DNA from: Ascochyta rabiei
Taxonomy: Eukaryota > Ascomycota > Dothideomycetes > Pleosporales > Didymellaceae
Assembly: GCF_004011695.2 (NCBI RefSeq)
Contig: NC_082425.1
Location: forward strand, 1,116,001-1,180,000
Length of the DNA: 64,000 nt
Reading direction: 5' to 3'
A program made the position numbers and the translations under genes. A model generated the notes under the pieces. That model saw only the letters and a program-made list of their open reading frames with translations, was not told where the DNA came from and ran no database searches. Shown here one piece after another: positions 59,898 to 64,000 of the stretch. Positions within the stretch are counted from its first letter, which is position 1. Each line of letters opens with the position of its first letter.

Positions 59898-60359
59898 ATG
59901 CAGTATACAATTTCTGATTACGAGGCAATTCGGAACACAATGGCCCGATATGCAATGGTAGTGGACGAACATAATTGGGATGATATGCATCATGTGTTCA
60001 CTGAGGATGCTCGCATCCATTTTACGTTCCTCGGCGCTGCAGGCGATCTACATGGAATTCCTTCCCTCGTACGCTTCATCAGGACAGCTGCCACAAATAC
60101 CACCTCGCAGCACGCAATTTCGACACAGCAAATTGTTCTTACTGGACCGACTACCGCAGAAGCCACAACATATATGACTGTGATTCATGTAGGAGGAGAG
60201 AACCATAAGCAGAAGGGTGAAATATTTTGTTCGTGGGGCAAGCTCGAGGACAAGCTCATCAAACAAAGCATCGATCAATATGAGGACTGGCGCATCACTG
60301 AGCGGTTTGTTCACGAGCAACTGCCCAGTACTGGCAGTCTCAGATTGATTGATATCTGA
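59898..60359 (+). CDS. SnoaL-like (NTF2-fold) protein
   Basis: An intronless 153-aa frame from ATG 59898. The DYEAIRNTMARYAMVVDEHNW start, the DDMHHVFTEDARIHFTF strand and GIPSLVRFIR match the SnoaL_4-type group of the NTF2-like superfamily, and the late EDWRITERFV strand fits too. Members form a cone-shaped pocket and act as cyclases, dehydratases, hydrolases or epimerases on natural products. His and Asp residues in DDMHHVF and DARIHF could act in the pocket (inference). It lies inside the polyketide cluster, divergent from the P450, so a ring-closing or dehydration role is plausible. The start is the first true ATG in frame; length is normal for the family. Confidence 0.82.
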   Translation: MQYTISDYEAIRNTMARYAMVVDEHNWDDMHHVFTEDARIHFTFLGAAGDLHGIPSLVRFIRTAATNTTSQHAISTQQIVLTGPTTAEATTYMTVIHVGGENHKQKGEIFCSWGKLEDKLIKQSIDQYEDWRITERFVHEQLPSTGSLRLIDI

Positions 60360-60919
60360 ATAGACGGGAGTTTCAAGGAGTGGAATATTGATGTATGACC
60401 TCGTAGGCACGTATTTGATACTCAATGGCAAGTGAGTCTGCCTCGCATAAGTAGTGCAGGTCGTTGTCGGTCGTGCACGGTAAAGAACTATCGGCTTCAA
60501 ATCATTTTAAATCCGCTGTTCATACACATTCAGTGACTTCCATTGCCGTCGATCGCAGATCGGCGCTTCTCTGCCATAATAGCAACGGATGACTTCGAAC
60601 ACCCCCGTAATGTAGTTTTGCCTTCTAGTGGCCGATCTGTAGCGTATGAGATACAGGCAAGGTTGGTGGTTCGTGAACTTTGCATTCCGCGTACAGTAGC
60701 TCTGCAAATGTTTCACAACAGGCTGGGTAAACCCGCAGTAACAATGCAGCGGGCTTTCCTAAGTCTGCTGTACAGGAATGATTCATAATTTATCTCCGTC
60801 CAAAAACCGGGACTGGCAATTATCTTTTGTCTCATGTTGGCATGTATTGTTGCATGTTAAAACCTGGCTTCCTCGGAGCATCAAGCTACATAGACTCAAA
60901 CCGCGTCGTCTCTCAACAG
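60360..60919. other. Intergenic region upstream of the MDR enzyme
   Basis: About 560 bp between two plus-strand genes. An in-frame extension of the next gene (from an ATG at 60842) lies in it but lacks family similarity. Confidence 0.5.
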
Positions 60920-61945
60920 ATGCCTTCTAACACAGCTGCATGGATTGCTGACGCGAAATCGTACCCTCTTGAGGTCAAAAATGCTCCCACCCACGTCCCA
61001 GGCCCCAACGAGATCCTAGTACGTAACTGTGCTGTGGCCGTCAATCATATCGATGTTATGATCCAGAGAAGCGCCTTTCATCCCATGAACTACCCAGCCA
61101 TCGTTGGCCAGGATGTGGCTGGCGAGGTTGCCGCTGTTGGACCAGGTGTTACCCGTTTTAAGAAAGGCGATCGCATCCTAGGCCACTCCATACTCTATGC
61201 TACCCTGCAAAGTCGGGACGGAGCCTTCCAAAGGTATACGATTGTGCGCACCAACCTAGCTAGCCAATTGCCGGATGAAATGCCTTTCGAAGACGCGTGT
61301 GTTCTTCCTGTAGGGCTGTCGACTGCTGCCTGCGCCTTATTCCAGGGAACGCATCTAGACCTACGATTGCCAACAAGGATGGAAGCAGCTTCGACCCCTA
61401 CTGAAACAGTTCTGATCTGGGGTGGTTCCTCGAGCGTAGGCTGCAATGCGATCCAGCTAAGCGTGGCGGCCGGGTACGAGGTCTTCGCCACCACATCGCC
61501 GCAGAATTTTGAGTTCGTACGGAAGCTCGGTGCAAGTCAAGTCTTCGACTATCAAGAACGCAACGTTGTGAACGATTTAGTGCACGCTTTATCCGGAAAA
61601 ACACTGGCAGGTGCATTGGATGCTATCGGCTTTGCGGCGGCTATCGCCACTGCGAAGGTCGTGGAACAATGCAAAGGCTCCAAAAAGATGTCCACCACAT
61701 TACCGGTTCCAGCAGAGATCCCAATCGGTGTCACCGCTAAGCATGTTCGCGGCGATGACCTTCGTGATAATCATCTTGGCAAAGCAATATACGAAGATTT
61801 TCTGCCTGAGGCACTGGAGCGCCAGGCCTTTGTACCTGCCCCGAAACCGGTGGTGGTTGGAGAAGGCCTAGAAAAGGTTCAACACGCAATCGATCTGCTA
61901 CAGAAGGGGGTGTCAGCTAAGAAGCTGGTAGTAATCGTCTCGTAG
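60920..61945 (+). CDS. Zinc-free MDR reductase (quinone-oxidoreductase / enoyl-reductase-like)
   Basis: Single exon, 341 aa from ATG 60920, chosen because MPSNTAAWI begins the family-conserved beta strand; an upstream ATG at 60842 would add 26 residues without similarity. It has the GroES-like N-terminal domain (VPGPNEILVRNCAVAVNHID, then YPAIVGQDVAGEVAAVGPGV and FKKGDRILGH). The Rossmann fold has the nucleotide site LIWGGSSSVGCNAIQLS. The catalytic and structural zinc ligands of alcohol dehydrogenases are absent, as in fungal TOXD/LovC/CipB-like proteins. It would use NADPH to reduce an enone or quinone in an intermediate. A partner role for the PKS is less likely, since the PKS is of the non-reducing type. 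Family sure, substrate unknown. Confidence 0.87.
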   Translation: MPSNTAAWIADAKSYPLEVKNAPTHVPGPNEILVRNCAVAVNHIDVMIQRSAFHPMNYPAIVGQDVAGEVAAVGPGVTRFKKGDRILGHSILYATLQSRDGAFQRYTIVRTNLASQLPDEMPFEDACVLPVGLSTAACALFQGTHLDLRLPTRMEAASTPTETVLIWGGSSSVGCNAIQLSVAAGYEVFATTSPQNFEFVRKLGASQVFDYQERNVVNDLVHALSGKTLAGALDAIGFAAAIATAKVVEQCKGSKKMSTTLPVPAEIPIGVTAKHVRGDDLRDNHLGKAIYEDFLPEALERQAFVPAPKPVVVGEGLEKVQHAIDLLQKGVSAKKLVVIVS

Positions 61946-62292
61946 TCATGTGTAAGATGAGTCTATGTCACCGTCCTAAATCGTGAACGCTCATTTATCG
62001 GAAAGAAATGTGATTTGTTCCTTGAATAGTCGCATGCTCCATGAAAAAGGCACCCTATGAGACTCAACATGCAATATTTTAAAGAGTCAAGGATCATGTT
62101 GTCATCTCTTGATGATGACACTGGACAAGTTGCCGGGCTCTGTATTTCTAGTGCTGTCCTTGGCAATTCATACCTTGAATCCTTGCCGTATCTTTTTAAT
62201 CAATCTCTTAGGGGTAAGATCATTCCCTTCTTTGTTGCTTCGCTAATCTTTTATGAAGCTATGGCCGGGTGAAACCCGTAGGCTGGTAATGC
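61946..62292. other. Intergenic region between convergent MDR and second SnoaL-like genes
   Basis: About 350 bp. A 71-codon plus-strand frame at 62057-62272 has no recognised similarity. Confidence 0.5.
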
Positions 62293-62727
62293 TCACATAT
62301 GGGAGGCCTGCGCAGCGTCTAGACGGTTTGCGAATTCTATGTATCGCAGGCTGTCTAGGAAGATGTATATCTCGTCAATAAGCGTTCCCGACCTATTCAT
62401 GACAAGAATGGTGACAGATTCGTTTTCGAAAGGGCCAACTGTGGTTTCCGATGTTTGTCGTAGATTGAGCACAACTTTCCGGGTTGCTTCATCAACGATG
62501 ATGTGGCGTTCGTCTATCACAGCAAACTTGATGTTTTTTAAAATCGTACGAAGGGTAGGATATCGTTTAATTATCTCCTCGTTTGTGTGGGAAGACCTAA
62601 AGCTTGGAGTGATGCAGTGGGTAATACACGTGGACGTGCGGATAGCTCGAAAAGAGGTCTCATCGATGGTTTCGATTGATATGTATTTGGATGCCGTATC
62701 GAGGAGAGTATCGCGAGTCGGGGCCAT
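62293..62727 (-). CDS. Second SnoaL-like (NTF2-fold) protein
   Basis: An intronless 144-aa frame from ATG 62727. The pattern TRDTLLDTASKYISIETIDETSFRAIR (positions 4-30), the CITHCITPSF strand, the YPTLRTILKNIKF helix, a conserved-looking DEATRKVVLNLRQTSET strand and a closing EIYIFLDSLRYIEFANRL helix match the fungal SnoaL-like group often found beside NR-PKS genes. It is not closely similar to the other SnoaL-like protein at 59898. A role in cyclisation, dehydration or stabilising an aldehyde intermediate is inference. In-frame codons upstream of 62727 are ignored because family similarity begins at MAPTRDTLL. Confidence 0.78.
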   Translation of the reverse strand: MAPTRDTLLDTASKYISIETIDETSFRAIRTSTCITHCITPSFRSSHTNEEIIKRYPTLRTILKNIKFAVIDERHIIVDEATRKVVLNLRQTSETTVGPFENESVTILVMNRSGTLIDEIYIFLDSLRYIEFANRLDAAQASHM

Positions 62728-63479
62728 TGTGATCCCCGTGTAACGAGTGCAATTTTGAAAGGTCTTGAAAGGGATCAAAGCTATGAGAGGGTCCTTTATG
62801 GATGTTTTCCAGGACCCGCGATCATTAGATTTCAGCCAAAAGATTCTTCTTAGCCTGCAGGCTTTGCGGGGTTCCCCTATGTATCAATGGAAAAATGAGG
62901 CAAGGAGAAAAAATGATGATTCATAGCACATTCCTCTTTCAGCGGCTATCAATCAGCCATGATTTAGCTGGTCACCAGAATCGCATTGCTAATCGCAATC
63001 ATGAGCGAATTTTGTAATCTCATTCCAGCAATCCACTTGACTGTGAACTTTTGGTACGTGAAAAATCAACGCGCTTTGACAAGCTGCATTCCAGCAAGCC
63101 CACAATCCAATGAAGATATGCTTGTTTGCACTGAGACGCAATCTGTGGGTTACATTCCAGTTGGTCAACGCATGTACAGTATCTTCGGTTGCTTAAATGT
63201 TCAGTAAAGATAATTTGGGTACAAATTCTGGATGTTAATCTACGTCCCTCCTAGGCCTCGACTCATGTAACAGCTCATGATTCACTTTTAGACATTGGTA
63301 GTGCTCGGAGACTTGAATTTTAAATGAGCTGAAGTCCTAGTTATACAACGGTGAGTCAGTGATAAGGAATTGCTTTAAAATTCGAGATATACTTGCCCTG
63401 ACGATACTTTACAATCCTTCGAGCTCCCAGATCACTCTGGCTAACTGCATGGTAGCTCATCAACCCTAATGTGGCTACA
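62728..63479. promoter_or_regulatory. Divergent region between second SnoaL-like and BAHD genes
   Basis: About 750 bp separating opposite-strand genes; a 73-codon plus-strand frame at 62986-63207 has no recognised similarity. No site assigned. Confidence 0.45.
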
Positions 63480-64000
63480 ATGACTCTTCTCGAACGATTT
63501 ATGTGTGGATCCTCCAAATCCCATTCTTCCAATATTTACGAAGATGACATTGTGTATCCAGTACATGCTCTCGATGATACAAAAACTTTCCGCAGTTTGT
63601 TATTTGCGTGGACGATCCGCTTCAACGACGTATTGGACGCAGATAAATTGTGTTTCGCACTGAGAAGGCTTCTTGAAATTGAAGACTGGAGAAAAATTGG
63701 TGGTCGCTTGAGATTGAAGGTATCATAAAACGTCCCAACATAGCTTCACTAGGGCTGACAATCCCTTGTCAGAACGACGGTAAACTGGAGATCCACGTCC
63801 CACGAACATTTACAAAAGAACGAAGGCCCTTCTCGTACAGCCACGAGCACTTTAACGAGGATATAGAAAACCACAACCTGGCGAAAGACTTTCCCAGGCC
63901 TGATGGGAATGTATCAATCTGGCCCAGTCCTCAAAGTTTCCAAACCTTTGGCGCTCGACCTGGTGCACCCACCAGTCTCAAAGACCTCTTGTCTGGAGAT
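63480..64000 (+). CDS. BAHD-type acyltransferase, 5' part (runs off the window)
   Basis: Two exon pieces are visible (63480-63719, then 63773 to the edge; intron 53 bp). The first exon is 240 nt, 80 codons, exactly as in the gene at 12891-14454. The proteins align across IVYPVHALDDTKTFRSLLFAWT, given here as positions about 22-43, and at the junction (NDGKLEIHVPRTF here, NKGLEIYVPPMF there). The HxxxD active site would lie beyond the window. The ATG at 63480 is the first true ATG in frame. Likely function: acyl transfer to a natural product, possibly the product of the adjoining cluster (inference). Confidence 0.78.

Overview
The window looks like nuclear DNA of a filamentous ascomycete, most plausibly a plant-associated Dothideomycete. 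The evidence is short GT-AG introns of about 45-90 bp, a fungal non-reducing polyketide synthase, secreted pectinase and effector-like genes, and a block of repeats mutated in the style of repeat-induced point mutation (RIP). The class-level placement is inference.

Layout. (1) 1-10 kb is a gene-bearing housekeeping and secretome segment: a Nur1-like nuclear rim protein, the V-ATPase F subunit, an NPC2-type lipid transfer protein, a small cysteine-rich secreted protein and a GH28 polygalacturonase. (2) 10-17.4 kb is gene-poor. It holds a 257-bp MITE-like inverted-repeat element, a BAHD-type acyltransferase and a decayed protein-kinase remnant. (3) 18.0-36.9 kb is an AT-rich repeat island with essentially no open frames. 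It is one Tad1-like LINE bounded by a 15-bp target-site duplication. A Ty1/copia element (TSD AGTAC) and a chromodomain-bearing Ty3/gypsy element (TSD TAGAA) are nested inside it. (4) 38.5-62.8 kb is a secondary-metabolite gene cluster: phytanoyl-CoA-type dioxygenase, O-methyltransferase, short-chain dehydrogenase, second O-methyltransferase, non-reducing PKS (SAT-KS-MAT-PT-ACP-ACP-R), MFS exporter, cytochrome P450, SnoaL-like protein, quinone-reductase-like MDR enzyme and a second SnoaL-like protein. (5) At the right edge is the 5' part of a second BAHD acyltransferase, a paralogue of the one at 13-14.5 kb with an identical first-exon length.

How the cluster would work (inference from families): the PKS makes an unreduced chain folded by the PT domain and releases it as an aldehyde through its terminal reductase. 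The methyltransferases, dioxygenase, P450, SDR and MDR enzymes and NTF2-fold proteins would tailor it, perhaps with acylation by a BAHD enzyme, and the MFS protein would export it. The MFS gene carries an apparent one-base frameshift and the P450 5' end cannot be put in frame, so the pathway in this isolate may be damaged, or the assembly may hold small errors. No pathway transcription factor is visible inside the cluster.

Intron boundaries were placed by eye from GT/AG signals, frame continuity and family conservation. No database search was possible.
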